From Prosthecochloris sp. (lineage in GTDB: Bacteria; Bacteroidota; Chlorobiia; Chlorobiales; Chlorobiaceae), in assembly GCA_015482705.2 (NCBI GenBank), contig JADMLA020000018.1, forward strand, positions 14,813 through 78,812: 64,000 bases of DNA. The letters are read 5' to 3'. Position numbers and translations under genes: made by a program. The notes beneath the pieces are model-generated. The model was not told where the DNA came from. It ran no database searches and was given only the letters and a program-made list of their open reading frames with translations. Positions 26,288 through 35,530 of the stretch are shown one piece after another. Within the stretch, counting starts at the first letter, position 1. Each line of letters starts with the position of its first letter.

Positions 26288-27076
26288 TTAGTTCAGCAGA
26301 TTCTCCAATGCCCATCGAACACCATCGCCGTAAGGCAAAGGAGAGGTATATTTCGCTGTTTCCCGTACAGACTTTCGAGCGTTTTGTACCGCAACGCCAA
26401 TCCCGGCATGTTTCAGCATGTTCATATCGCTCTCACTGTCGCCAATAGCCATGACTTCAGATATCTCTATCGACATTGACCGGCATATCAGATGAAGCGC
26501 ATTCCCTTTTTCAGCTTCGGGGTGAACGACCAATGCGGAAATATAGCTTTCGTCGGTATCGAGATGTCTCATAAGAGATACTGAAGCTCCATGTTTTTCA
26601 AGACAGTAATGGTAAAGCGCAGACGCTTCATCGGCTCCATTGGCAGCCATCAGTACAGGCGGTTTTTCGGAATCGACAACCTGCATCGCATGTTCAATGC
26701 TGACACGAGGGGTAAAACTTTTTCTCACTTCATTCTGTGTATGATATTCGACATCATCCCGAATAATCGTAAGACTCAAACGCCGTTGATCCGCAAACCT
26801 GGCAAGATCGAAAGCGACATCGACATCGAGAGAAAGTCTTCTCAACTCCTGCTGGCATTCATCATGTATGACCGCCCCAAAATAACTGGCTCGATACACC
26901 CCTTTCGGGAATAATCGAGCCACTTCGTCTATGCCTTGAGGTGGCCGTCCGGAAATAAGGGCAACATGCACTCCCTCTGCTTGAACCCGCTGTATCTCGG
27001 ATACAGCGTCTCGAGGTATAACACCATACGCATCAGTCAATGTATGATCTATATCCAACGCGACAAGTTTAATCAT
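26288..27076 (-). CDS. HAD-superfamily phosphatase, Cof type
   Basis: 262 residues from the ATG at 27076. Motif I is ALDIDHTLTDAYGVI, motif II VALISGRPPQGI, the lysine is in HPEAEKGNALHLI, and motif IV is VMAIGDSESDMNMLKHAGIGVAV. The cap domain between about 85 and 190 is of the Cof (C2) type. Likely substrates are sugar phosphates or other small phosphate esters. It stands between the glycosylase-like gene and the radical SAM gene. Confidence 0.92.
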   Translation of the reverse strand: MIKLVALDIDHTLTDAYGVIPRDAVSEIQRVQAEGVHVALISGRPPQGIDEVARLFPKGVYRASYFGAVIHDECQQELRRLSLDVDVAFDLARFADQRRLSLTIIRDDVEYHTQNEVRKSFTPRVSIEHAMQVVDSEKPPVLMAANGADEASALYHYCLEKHGASVSLMRHLDTDESYISALVVHPEAEKGNALHLICRSMSIEISEVMAIGDSESDMNMLKHAGIGVAVQNARKSVRETAKYTSPLPYGDGVRWALENLLN

Positions 27077-27252
27077 AGCACCATCATATCCTTCGATCAT
27101 CGGCAATCACCATTATAGCAGGATCCCTCTCCGATTGGCAATACTTTCGATCAACGATCTTCGAAAAAAGATGCTGCTCAGCTCGTATCACCTGAAAACC
27201 AATACAAACCCTTCTCCTGTTTTTCTTACCCACAATAATACTAAAGGCATCA

Positions 27253-28869
27253 TCAACTCCTCTGATATGAACCGGTATCTCTATACAGCCTCGTCGAGCA
27301 TTCATGTCTCGGTAGTCCCCTAATCGTCCAGAACAAATCCGAGTTGGACCATATATCTCTAAAACTTTCAGGATTTCTATACTCCAAACGATCGTCCGTA
27401 TTGCTTGTGAACGGGCATGTTCGCAATACCCCGAAAGGATTCACGACAACACTCGAACGACCGCATGAACACCTCCATGCTGTATCGGAACCCAATACAA
27501 CCGCTTCGAAATCATAGATTTCAGATGAAAGAAAATTAGTCCATTCATTACACTTTTCCAGCAAGTGTTTTTTCTGGTCCGGGTTGATTTCCAAGTCACT
27601 TTCCTCTGGCTTGTCCGAGTAGTAGACGGAAAAGTAGATTTTATTGACCGAAGTCTCCTTTACAAAGGTAACCATGTCGTTCATGACCTCATCGTAATTG
27701 TGCGTATTCACTGTTACCGACACGCCAACTTGGGGAATACCCGCCTGTTTCAAATATGCAATGGCTTCCTTAGCCACCAGATGAACATTCATTTTTGAAC
27801 ATCCTTCTTTGACGACACGTATAGCGTTGTCTTTTTCCAGAGAAAAACCGTCAAAACTCACCTCGATCTTGTTAACCCCGGCCTCGGCCAGCATGGAGGC
27901 CTCCTCTTTACCGATCAGCGTACCATTCGTTATCACCTTCACGTACACGTTGTTTTTGCGCAACCTCCGGACAGCCTCGTATAACAATTCCGGCTTCTGC
28001 AACGGTTCACCACCCAAAATAGTCACGTAGCTCACCCCGGAATCGATAACGGGTTGCAGAACCTCGGTGAGAAACCGCTCATCCGACAAGACATTCACCT
28101 TTTGAGAAAGATGGTTCGTATAGCAGATTTCGCAAGCAAGGTTGCATTCATAGGTCAGCTCGAGCAACGTATACAAAGGAAGTTCCGTATAGGTCAACAA
28201 GTTCTGAATACGTGCTATATTGAGATCCCACACCCTCGCTCTACTCTTCAAGCGAGCCAGGTTTTCCTCTGAAAGACGGGATAAAAGGCATTTTTCCAAA
28301 AATCCCATGGTCTCCAGATCACAGATAAAAGCCATATAGTCGTCTTCTTCGACAAAATCACCATACGCTCCCTTCAACTTCACATATACGTCCCTATAGG
28401 ACTCATCCTGCACAAGAAAATCGTAGGCCTGGGCATACAAACGACCCAAAGCCATCATGGGGTTGTCTTTCATCTGACAATCAGCAGAGGCTATTTCATG
28501 TAAAAGTGATGTATTGTGTAGAAGAGTAACGTCCCCGGAAACCGGAACAACCTTGATACAGTTTCCTTGTTTTGCTTTCAATCCACCGATTTCATCAGAG
28601 GCCAGTGCATCCGATACTCTGCAAGTGGAAACTTCGGGAACCCTGTAAAAATGGCTGTCGTCAAAACCATTTTGCGGTGAAAAATAACCGTCTGACTGAA
28701 CAATAGGCTCTTTTCTCAAATACCAGTCTGCAACAGGAGGAGCAACCTCGGTCCTTTCTCCGGTTCGCAGACAAAACACCTCGGCTTGACCATTTTGAGA
28801 ACATTTCGCAGACACATAACCCGGATGTTTCTGAAGATTTTCAATCGCGGGATAATTATCTTCCCTCAT
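27253..28869 (-). CDS. radical SAM/SPASM protein with PqqD-like N-terminal region
   Basis: 538 residues. The iron-sulfur site CNLACEICY lies near residue 245 and the SAM-binding segment is TILGGEPLQKPELL. A SPASM-like domain with CSCGRSSVVVNPFG and LRTCPF follows (about 460-485). Upstream, about 150-215, is a winged-helix-like stretch (DVYVKLKGAYGDFVEEDDY) that resembles PqqD-type peptide-binding domains. This is the build of peptide-modifying maturases or of unknown radical enzymes. The C-terminus is odd: after HECSTR the frame ends without the last SPASM cysteines, while another frame continues (RGCIEIPVHIRG). I could not identify a precursor peptide. Confidence 0.85.
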   Translation of the reverse strand: MREDNYPAIENLQKHPGYVSAKCSQNGQAEVFCLRTGERTEVAPPVADWYLRKEPIVQSDGYFSPQNGFDDSHFYRVPEVSTCRVSDALASDEIGGLKAKQGNCIKVVPVSGDVTLLHNTSLLHEIASADCQMKDNPMMALGRLYAQAYDFLVQDESYRDVYVKLKGAYGDFVEEDDYMAFICDLETMGFLEKCLLSRLSEENLARLKSRARVWDLNIARIQNLLTYTELPLYTLLELTYECNLACEICYTNHLSQKVNVLSDERFLTEVLQPVIDSGVSYVTILGGEPLQKPELLYEAVRRLRKNNVYVKVITNGTLIGKEEASMLAEAGVNKIEVSFDGFSLEKDNAIRVVKEGCSKMNVHLVAKEAIAYLKQAGIPQVGVSVTVNTHNYDEVMNDMVTFVKETSVNKIYFSVYYSDKPEESDLEINPDQKKHLLEKCNEWTNFLSSEIYDFEAVVLGSDTAWRCSCGRSSVVVNPFGVLRTCPFTSNTDDRLEYRNPESFRDIWSNSDLFWTIRGLPRHECSTRLYRDTGSYQRS

Positions 28870-29182
28870 ACGTCCCCTCCTTCTTTCTTGGTTACTGTGA
28901 GTAATCCTGTTACATAAGAACGACTACGTGGCGTCCAGCCACGGGGAACAAAGCTCCGCCAGTTGAACTGCCTTTTTGACAATACCAGGCGATTAGTCAC
29001 TGTTCCAGCCCGAACGACCAACCGTTGTAATCATTTGCCGGACCAGAGACGGATAATGCTCTTCGCCGAATCCTTAACGGATCAATGGAATTCGGCGCTG
29101 TCGGGCAACACTGGGGTACTGATGAAAAACAATAAGCTCTGTTACAGAGCTCGATCAAGACTTGATGAAACCATGACGCAAA
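28870..29182. other. hairpin-rich non-coding stretch upstream of the radical SAM gene
   Basis: I see no convincing gene here. Three strong inverted repeats occur: CGTGGC / GCCACG at 28927-28943, CGCCGAAT / ATTCGGCG at 29067-29074 and 29093-29100, and the perfect 7-bp hairpin AGCTCTG-TTA-CAGAGCT at 29135-29151. Read on the minus strand this region would be the leader of the radical SAM gene. It may be continuous with the structured element just to its right. Confidence 0.4.
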
Positions 29183-29309
29183 AGGGCTCCTCTCTTTATT
29201 TATCCACGATTCAAGCGCTTGATCGATCCCGATAAATCGGGACAATTCAGCAGCTGTGCTTCGCACACCATGCACTTGAACCGCTCATGACAATACATAG
29301 AGGAGCCCT
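29183..29309 (-). ncRNA. candidate structured RNA
   Basis: An 11-bp perfect closing stem (29183-29193 with 29299-29309, AGGGCTCCTCT / AGAGGAGCCCT) encloses a second 10-bp stem (29208-29217 with 29273-29282). That stem holds two perfect local hairpins: TCCCGAT / ATCGGGA at 29227-29242 and TGTGC / GCACA at 29255-29267. The second stem needs two G-U pairs that exist only if the minus strand is transcribed; on the plus strand they would be A-C clashes. I know no matching RNA family by eye. It could also be the body of a small inverted-repeat mobile element. Confidence 0.45.
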
Positions 29310-29438
29310 GATTTTATAGCTTTCGCCTTCTTTCTGTTTCAGCAGTATGTCGCAGTTTAGCCATAACTGACGAAAAAATCAAGCAAAACAATCGATTGTT
29401 TCAGGTTTATCATTCTTATTCAAGGCAATAACACTTGT

Positions 29439-31616
29439 TCAATAGACCTTCACCTCATCATGTTTTTCATCCAAATATCTCAGCAATCCCTGCTCGCTCT
29501 CATTCAGCCGGAAGGAAGACAAAGCAATGCACTCGGAAGGCCGAACTGTATCAAGCCATCTTTCAAGCCCGAGATACTCTTCAATCCCAAAACGATTCAA
29601 CTTGACTATGACCATATCCGGGGAGGCGTTCTCAAGACGCAAGAGCGTATCGATGTTCTTTGCGAAAAGAATCGATGATCCGTCACTTACCCATAGTTTC
29701 AGGAGATTCATATGTGGCCGGGCAATCACAAAATCCGCCAGAGAAAGGCACTTGTCACTGGATAACATATGGTGTGAAGCATCGATGGCCGCGACAAGCG
29801 AATCTTGCGATGAAAACTGTACGGCTGCATCGAGTTTTTCAATTCCAGAGCGATGCATCTGCCGGTTGATTGCATTCTGATGATACAGCTTCGATCCTGC
29901 ATCGAGCAGAATCGACGAACCCGAAGCCGAACAAAGCAAAGCGACGTTTTTCCCGACTGTAACCGCAGCAAGATGAGGAGGGCTTCCTGTCCGAAAAACC
30001 GGTGTCCAGACAACGTAGTTCGCAGCGCAGAGTAAAACGGTCAGGACAAAAGCAGGTTTTTGACGGTGCAGGAAATACAGTGAAGCAAGAATAGTCACAT
30101 AGTAAACAGTGATACCGAATACATCCGGGCGTGTCTGCATAACAGCCCAGAACTGTGAACCGAAAAATTCCGTTACACCGAGCGTGGTTTTCGCAAAGAA
30201 CCAGGCACTCGATGCTGGATATATCGCTAAACCCGGTAGCACGAGATTCAAGACAAAAGCCGGCAGCATTGCATACAGCATACAGCTCACCAGGAAAACC
30301 ACCGGCAGATTAGCAAGAAGCCCGGCAAGAGAAAAGGTCCCGAAAAACCAGGCAATAACCGGTGCCACACCTATTACTGCTGCAAGGCTCACACTGAATG
30401 CATTCCATACCGGTCTGAAAACAACCCGTTTGATACCGTTCCAGCTTGCCGAAAACCGACTGAGTACCGGGTAAAGCAAAATAATGGACACAACCGCTGT
30501 ATTGGTCATCAGGAATCCCGCACTGAACAGTTCCAGAGGATCGAGCGACAGAATGACAAGGTCCGCTGCAGCAAGTGAGTTCAGGGGAAAAGAGCGGCGC
30601 CCTGCTGCCGAACCGCCTATCAGAACAACAGCCATAATCGATGCTCTGCTGACCGAAGGAGCGTTTCCCGTTACCGAGCAGTAAACAAGTAATACAAGTG
30701 CGATGAAGAGAAATACCATCCATCGACCGGCAGGGGAACTTCTGAACCTTTGCAGCAGCACAAGCATCGCAACAACGATCAACCCCACATGCAGACCTGA
30801 AACTGCAAGCACATGTGCTGTCCCGGCAGCCTGGAATCGACGATACACCTCCCTGTCGACCAGTTCTCTTTGCCCGAGAAATATACCTTTCAGGAACTGC
30901 CGTTCATGTCCCGGGGGAACAAGAACATCGATGCTTCCGGAAATGTATCTTCTGACGGGACGCACAAGAGTAGTTTCAAAAAAATCACGCTCATCGATAC
31001 CGTAATTACGTATCATCCACGGCCCTGGACAGAAAAGTTCAGCATGAACACCCCGTTTCCAGTAATGATCATGAGCATCGAAATCACCGGGATTGTCTGC
31101 ACCTGGAATCCGTACCGGAGAACCTTTGATTCTCACCATGTCCCCTGCTTCGATATCCGCCGCTTCACCTTCATCGAGCTTGAGAAACACCTTGATTTTC
31201 CCTGAAGCGTTTCGGGTTTCACCATCAGAAAAAACCTCATGAACATCGAAAATCCATTGAGCTCCGTTCTCATATCTTTGCGGCCTGGACACAATTTTCC
31301 CATAAAGCAGTACTTTCCTGCCAAGTTGGCTCATAATGGTATCCGAGGCAACATATCTGAATGCATAGTCCGAGTATGCAGCAAAGCCGCTGAAGACAAA
31401 AAAACTGTAGGCTATGACAGCGGAAAACGATACACGGTGTTCTTCTCCCTGACGTCTCGGTTTTGAAACCAGCGAATAGAAAAGGCAGAGCAAAGAGATG
31501 AGGGAGAAGACAATCCAGAAATACACTGAAAAAGAACACCATACTCCGGCAATTATTCCTGTGCAGACGGTTATGAGCAAACGCAGTGCTGGAAATGGTG
31601 CAGAAATTGTTTTCAT
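29439..31616 (-). CDS. comEC: ComEC/Rec2-like DNA uptake channel protein
   Basis: 725 residues. The N-terminal helices and OB-like DUF4131 region (about 1-210) are followed by the Competence domain, with FLKGIFLGQRELVDREVYRRF, AAGTAHVLAVSGLHVGLI and SVTGNAPSVSRASIMAVVL. About ten transmembrane helices are predicted. The C-terminal third resembles the metallo-beta-lactamase-like domain of ComEC but lacks a HxHxDH metal site, so it looks degenerate. ComEC imports single-stranded DNA through the inner membrane during transformation. Confidence 0.9.
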   Translation of the reverse strand: MKTISAPFPALRLLITVCTGIIAGVWCSFSVYFWIVFSLISLLCLFYSLVSKPRRQGEEHRVSFSAVIAYSFFVFSGFAAYSDYAFRYVASDTIMSQLGRKVLLYGKIVSRPQRYENGAQWIFDVHEVFSDGETRNASGKIKVFLKLDEGEAADIEAGDMVRIKGSPVRIPGADNPGDFDAHDHYWKRGVHAELFCPGPWMIRNYGIDERDFFETTLVRPVRRYISGSIDVLVPPGHERQFLKGIFLGQRELVDREVYRRFQAAGTAHVLAVSGLHVGLIVVAMLVLLQRFRSSPAGRWMVFLFIALVLLVYCSVTGNAPSVSRASIMAVVLIGGSAAGRRSFPLNSLAAADLVILSLDPLELFSAGFLMTNTAVVSIILLYPVLSRFSASWNGIKRVVFRPVWNAFSVSLAAVIGVAPVIAWFFGTFSLAGLLANLPVVFLVSCMLYAMLPAFVLNLVLPGLAIYPASSAWFFAKTTLGVTEFFGSQFWAVMQTRPDVFGITVYYVTILASLYFLHRQKPAFVLTVLLCAANYVVWTPVFRTGSPPHLAAVTVGKNVALLCSASGSSILLDAGSKLYHQNAINRQMHRSGIEKLDAAVQFSSQDSLVAAIDASHHMLSSDKCLSLADFVIARPHMNLLKLWVSDGSSILFAKNIDTLLRLENASPDMVIVKLNRFGIEEYLGLERWLDTVRPSECIALSSFRLNESEQGLLRYLDEKHDEVKVY

Positions 31617-31714
31617 AACCGTAGCCGGAGAACGATTCGGTATGATTCGCTAAACTTGGTTAGTTTGCTATATTATTGTCTTTTTAACAATGGACGCAAA
31701 AAAAAGCACTCTGC

Positions 31715-32596
31715 ATGTTAGTAAAAGAGATTCTGCAATCAGCCACCAAGCCCGTATTCAGTTTTGAGTTTTTTCCTCCAAAAAAACCGGCTGACTGGGA
31801 TAAGCTTTTTCATACCATATCGGAACTCATCCCATTCAACCCGTCCTACGTGAGCGTCACCTATGGTGCAGGAGGATCAACCCGAAACCGTACGCACGAT
31901 CTCGTCACGAAGATCCAGAGGGAAACCGGTCTTAGCGTTGTCTCTCATCTTACCTGTATTTGTTCAGGAAAAGAAGAAATACAGCAAATCCTTGATGAAT
32001 ATAGCAAACATGGGATCAAAAATGTACTGGCCCTGCGTGGTGACCTTCCACCAGGAAGCGCTTCCTATGAGGAAGCGACAAAAGATTTCCCCCATGCCAT
32101 AGATCTTGTAAAGTTTATCGCAGAAAATTTCCCGGAAATTGGCATTGGTGTCGCCGGATTCCCTGAAGGGCACCCCCAAACCCCGAACAGACTCCAGGAA
32201 ATCGAATATCTCAAGATTAAGGTCGATCAGGGAGCGGACTATATCGTCACTCAACTGTTTTTTGACAACAGGGATTTCTATGACTTCGTTGACCGCTGTA
32301 GCCTTGCAGGCGTAAACGTCCCCATTATTCCAGGAATTATGCCGATAACGACGAAAAAAGGATTGATCAGAATGTCCGAGCTTGCCCTCGGAGCACGTAT
32401 ACCTGCTCCATTACTGAAAAGAGTACTGGAAGCTTCCAATGATGATGAAGTTGCAAGGATAGGTATCGAGTGGGCAACCATGCAGGTCGAAGACATGATC
32501 GACAACAAGATAAAAGGCATCCACTTCTATACGCTCAATAACGCAGAATCCACACGAAGAATCTTTCAAAACATCGCTGAAAACGGCAAGACCTGA
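31715..32596 (+). CDS. metF: 5,10-methylenetetrahydrofolate reductase
   Basis: 293 residues, the full short bacterial form. KPVFSFEFFPPKKPADW is the family N-terminus. VSVTYGAGGSTRNRT and LALRGDLPPGS line the FAD and folate site, and GADYIVTQLFFDN and PIIPGIMPITTKKGLIRM follow. It makes 5-methyl-THF for methionine synthesis. It is divergent from comEC (98 bases apart) and convergent with lysA. Confidence 0.97.
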   Translation: MLVKEILQSATKPVFSFEFFPPKKPADWDKLFHTISELIPFNPSYVSVTYGAGGSTRNRTHDLVTKIQRETGLSVVSHLTCICSGKEEIQQILDEYSKHGIKNVLALRGDLPPGSASYEEATKDFPHAIDLVKFIAENFPEIGIGVAGFPEGHPQTPNRLQEIEYLKIKVDQGADYIVTQLFFDNRDFYDFVDRCSLAGVNVPIIPGIMPITTKKGLIRMSELALGARIPAPLLKRVLEASNDDEVARIGIEWATMQVEDMIDNKIKGIHFYTLNNAESTRRIFQNIAENGKT

Positions 32597-32623
32597 GAGC
32601 GACAGAAAAAAACAGTTCGAATC

Positions 32624-32674
32624 CCCGGATCACCACCGTGCAATTACAAGAATCTTACAGGAAGGTGATCCGGG
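32624..32674. terminator. inverted repeat between metF and lysA
   Basis: An 11-bp perfect stem (CCCGGATCACC at 32624-32634 and GGTGATCCGGG at 32664-32674) with a 29-base loop. It lies between convergent genes and may act as a two-way terminator, although no long T-run follows on either side. Confidence 0.6.
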
Positions 32675-32689
32675 CGCATCAGCATTATC

Positions 32690-33943
32690 TCAGAGCACTT
32701 CATTCTGGATGAGTTGCTCAAATGAATCTCTCTTGCGGATAAGTTTTGCATTGTCTCCGTCAACCATTACTTCTGCCGGACGAAGACGACCATTGTAGTT
32801 GTTACTCATTACCGAACCATAAGCCCCGGCGGATAAAACAGCGAGCAGTTCGCCTTCTTTTACCCTGTCAACGGTTCTCTCTCTGGCAAAAAAGTCACCT
32901 GACTCACACACCGGCCCTACTATATCGGCCGCCATAACGGAGTCATGCTGTGAAACAGCCACAATTTCATGGTAAGACTGATACAGTGCTGGCCGTATCA
33001 GTTCGGTCATTCCTGCATCGACAATCACAAACTCCTTGCCTGCATGGTTTTGTTTCCGATACAAAACCCTTGTCAACAGAACCGTTGAATTGGCGACGAT
33101 GAACCTCCCCGGTTCGAACAAGATAGTCGTGCCTGTTTTTTCGACCTGGGGAATAAGCTTTTCCGCAAAATGCTCGATCGGTGTTGCAGGTTTTTGAGGG
33201 TCATAGGTAACAGGAAAACCGCCGCCTATATCAAAATATCGAATATCGAAGCCGGCCGATCGGGCTGCAGCAAGAACATCGAGAAGCTTTTCCAAAGCCG
33301 CTTGATAAAAATTCGCATCGAAAATCTGTGACCCGATATGCATATCCAAAGCTGTCAGATCAACATGTTTCAGTGTTTTCAACAGGTCGAACACCTCATC
33401 CAGATCCGCCTCGTCTATCCCGAATTTTTCTTTACTGTCCCCGGTAGTGATATAGGGGTGCGTCTCAGCCGTAACGTTTGGGTTGACACGAATCCCTACA
33501 GAGGCTTTCATTCCGAGATTTCCAGCAACGTCATTGATCAAGCGCAGCTCCGATACAGACTCGGCTTTGAGCATCAAAATACCCGACTCGATACCATACG
33601 CTATATCCGAAGCGGTCTTGCCGACACCTGCCATAATAATTTTCCCGGGTTCGACACCGGCCTGAAGTGCCCGAAAAAGCTCCCCCCCTGAATTGACGTC
33701 GCACCCACACCCTTCTTCAGAAAGAGTACGAATCACATGCAGGTTGAAATTCGCTTTAACCGAATAGCAGGTAAAATGATCCAGTCCGGCAAATGCTCTC
33801 TCAAAAGCCCTATACTGATTGACAAGACTGTTTCGGCTGGTCACAAAAAGAGGAGTCCCATAGTCTTCTGCAAGTTTCTCGAGAGAAACTCCCTCGCAAT
33901 GCAGTGTTCCGTTGCAATAGGGAAATAAGTTACTGTCTAACAC
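32690..33943 (-). CDS. lysA: diaminopimelate decarboxylase
   Basis: 417 residues of the fold-III PLP decarboxylase family. The PLP lysine is in CYSVKANFNLHVI. The glycine loop is DIGGGFPVTY, and the phosphate-binding and substrate region is FEPGRFIVANS. The substrate cysteine is in GPVCESGDFFA, followed by LSAGAYGSVMSNNYN. It makes lysine from meso-diaminopimelate, the last step of the pathway. Start ATG with SNLFPYCNGTLHCEGVSL, as usual in this family. Confidence 0.97.
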   Translation of the reverse strand: MLDSNLFPYCNGTLHCEGVSLEKLAEDYGTPLFVTSRNSLVNQYRAFERAFAGLDHFTCYSVKANFNLHVIRTLSEEGCGCDVNSGGELFRALQAGVEPGKIIMAGVGKTASDIAYGIESGILMLKAESVSELRLINDVAGNLGMKASVGIRVNPNVTAETHPYITTGDSKEKFGIDEADLDEVFDLLKTLKHVDLTALDMHIGSQIFDANFYQAALEKLLDVLAAARSAGFDIRYFDIGGGFPVTYDPQKPATPIEHFAEKLIPQVEKTGTTILFEPGRFIVANSTVLLTRVLYRKQNHAGKEFVIVDAGMTELIRPALYQSYHEIVAVSQHDSVMAADIVGPVCESGDFFARERTVDRVKEGELLAVLSAGAYGSVMSNNYNGRLRPAEVMVDGDNAKLIRKRDSFEQLIQNEVL

Positions 33944-34177
33944 GTTTCAGATTTTCTTTTATGGGCATTGTTATTGGCTGTTATCATACCCTGATTTAAA
34001 ATAAGAACCTCTCGATTTCATGTGAGGATTGCGTAAAACGTTTCAAATCAGATGCAGTATAGCTGTTATCCTGCAAGCAAGCAAATACAGATTCCAAAAG
34101 TCTCATTTTGGTTTTGCAAAATCACATCCGAAGGATTATATTTGCAGCTCTCTATAATTAACCAGACCAAGGCAACG

Positions 34178-34357
34178 ATGGCAAAAAAAGAAAACAGGAT
34201 TATCATTACCCTTGAGTGTACCGAAGCAAGAAAAGAAGGCTTGACTCCTTCAAGGTACACAACGACAAAAAACAAGAAGAACAACACGGAGCGTCTGATT
34301 CTCAACAAGTATAATCCTTACCTCAAACGGCACACTCCGCATAAGGAAATCAAGTAA
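34178..34357 (+). CDS. rpmG: 50S ribosomal protein L33
   Basis: 59 residues, starting MAKKENRIIITLECTEARK. The body RYTTTKNKKNNTERLILNKY and the end LKRHTPHKEIK are typical of L33. The zinc-binding cysteines of the C+ form are missing, so this is the zinc-free form. The next gene is a tRNA, 66 bases downstream. Confidence 0.94.
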   Translation: MAKKENRIIITLECTEARKEGLTPSRYTTTKNKKNNTERLILNKYNPYLKRHTPHKEIK

Positions 34358-34423
34358 GCGGTTTTTTGGCAAAATCCGTAAAAAGATTTTATTTAGTATA
34401 AACGTGGGAAGCCAAAAAATACT

Positions 34424-34505
34424 GCCCGAATGGCGGAATTGGTAGACGCACTCGTTTCAGGGGCGAGCGCCGCAAGGTGTAGGAGTTCGAATCTCCTTTC
34501 GGGCA
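34424..34505 (+). tRNA. tRNA-Leu (CAG)
   Basis: The acceptor stem GCCCGAA pairs with TTCGGGC. The anticodon stem CTCGT / GCGAG has the 7-base loop TTCAGGG, giving anticodon CAG. A long variable arm (CGCCGCAAGGTGT) marks a class II tRNA, and the T-arm AGGAGTTCGAATCTCCT is intact. CCA is not encoded (the sequence continues CTAAA). Confidence 0.96.
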
Positions 34506-34604
34506 CTAAAAAGCTGAAAAAAATTGACTATGCTCAACACCGAATTTAGTGGAGATAAGAATTACAATTTTTCTCTGACCATAGAAGATTCGACTTTATA
34601 TCAT

Positions 34605-34630
34605 GCACCTTTTTAGTGAGGTGCTTTTTT
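34605..34630 (+). terminator. intrinsic terminator after tRNA-Leu
   Basis: GCACCT (34605-34610) pairs with AGGTGC (34619-34624) over an 8-base loop, followed by six T and a further T-rich stretch. It ends the rpmG-tRNA transcript ahead of the zinc-ribbon gene. Confidence 0.85.
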
Positions 34631-34660
34631 ATTTTTTCAAAATCTTAAATATCAGCTGTA

Positions 34661-35467
34661 GTGGACCATACAAAAATCAATCTGGTTGTTCGTCTGCAAC
34701 ACCTCGATAATCAGATCGAAAGCATAGAAAGCTTGCAAAAAGGGCTTCCTGAAGAAATCGAGGCCCTGGAAGAGGATATCGCGTTCACTTCCCGTCAGAT
34801 CGAAGCCCGAGAAAAAACTGCCGCAGAACGAGAAAAAACCCGCAAAAATCTCACTGAAACGATCGAGAACTGCAAGTCAAAAATCAAGAGTTTCAAGGAC
34901 AAGCAAACCCTGGCAAGGAACAACAAGGAATACGATGCACTCTCGAAGCAGATCGAGTATGAAGAAAAAGAAATTGCACAGGCGGAAATCCAGCTTCAGG
35001 ATATAAAACATCATGAAGAAAAGGCAAATGAATTACAAGATCAGGGCCGCCAGTTGATTGCAGAAAACCGTTATGACGAAATTTCCGAAGAGATGATGCC
35101 GGATGATGTTCTTTCACAGCAGCTCAAAGACTTGAAAATACAGGTCGAACAGAAAAAAGAAGAGCTGGAAAGTATTGTCGTTGAAACCTCTGAAGAAGTC
35201 AGTTCTCTGAAAAAACAAATTGCCGAGCAGAGAAAAATCGTTGAAAAAGAAGCGAAGCGCTTGCTTTCCAAGTACGATCATTTGAAAAAAGGAAACATCC
35301 AGAATGCACTTGTCAAGCTTCATCGCCACGCTTGTTCAGGCTGCAATACCAGGGTTCCGACCAATCGCCACACCATCATTGTACAGGGTGGTTTTTATCT
35401 TTGCGAATCATGCGGACGTATAGTCGTCCATGAAAGGCTTTTTGATGAAGCCGCTTCCGAGAAATAA
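34661..35467 (+). CDS. coiled-coil protein with C4 zinc ribbon
   Basis: 268 residues. A long antiparallel coiled coil takes up most of the chain (about 10-200; for example IQVEQKKEELESIVVETSEE). The C-terminal zinc ribbon has CSGCNTRVP and CESCGRIVVHE, so four cysteines bind zinc. This is the zf-RING_7 type of protein, seen as a nucleic-acid or ribosome-associated factor in many bacteria; its role is unsettled. The start is GTG at 34661. It precedes rnpB by 63 bases. Confidence 0.88.
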   Translation: MDHTKINLVVRLQHLDNQIESIESLQKGLPEEIEALEEDIAFTSRQIEAREKTAAEREKTRKNLTETIENCKSKIKSFKDKQTLARNNKEYDALSKQIEYEEKEIAQAEIQLQDIKHHEEKANELQDQGRQLIAENRYDEISEEMMPDDVLSQQLKDLKIQVEQKKEELESIVVETSEEVSSLKKQIAEQRKIVEKEAKRLLSKYDHLKKGNIQNALVKLHRHACSGCNTRVPTNRHTIIVQGGFYLCESCGRIVVHERLFDEAASEK

Positions 35468-35530
35468 CCGATTGAAATTTGAACGGAAGTTTTGGAAAAC
35501 AGGTTGTATCTTATTGTAAATTTGTTTACT

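Noticed and set aside
28997..29275. 92-codon minus-strand frame upstream of the radical SAM gene, considered as a precursor peptide
   Set aside because: No ribosome-binding site, no leader/core features, and it overlaps the hairpins of the RNA candidate.
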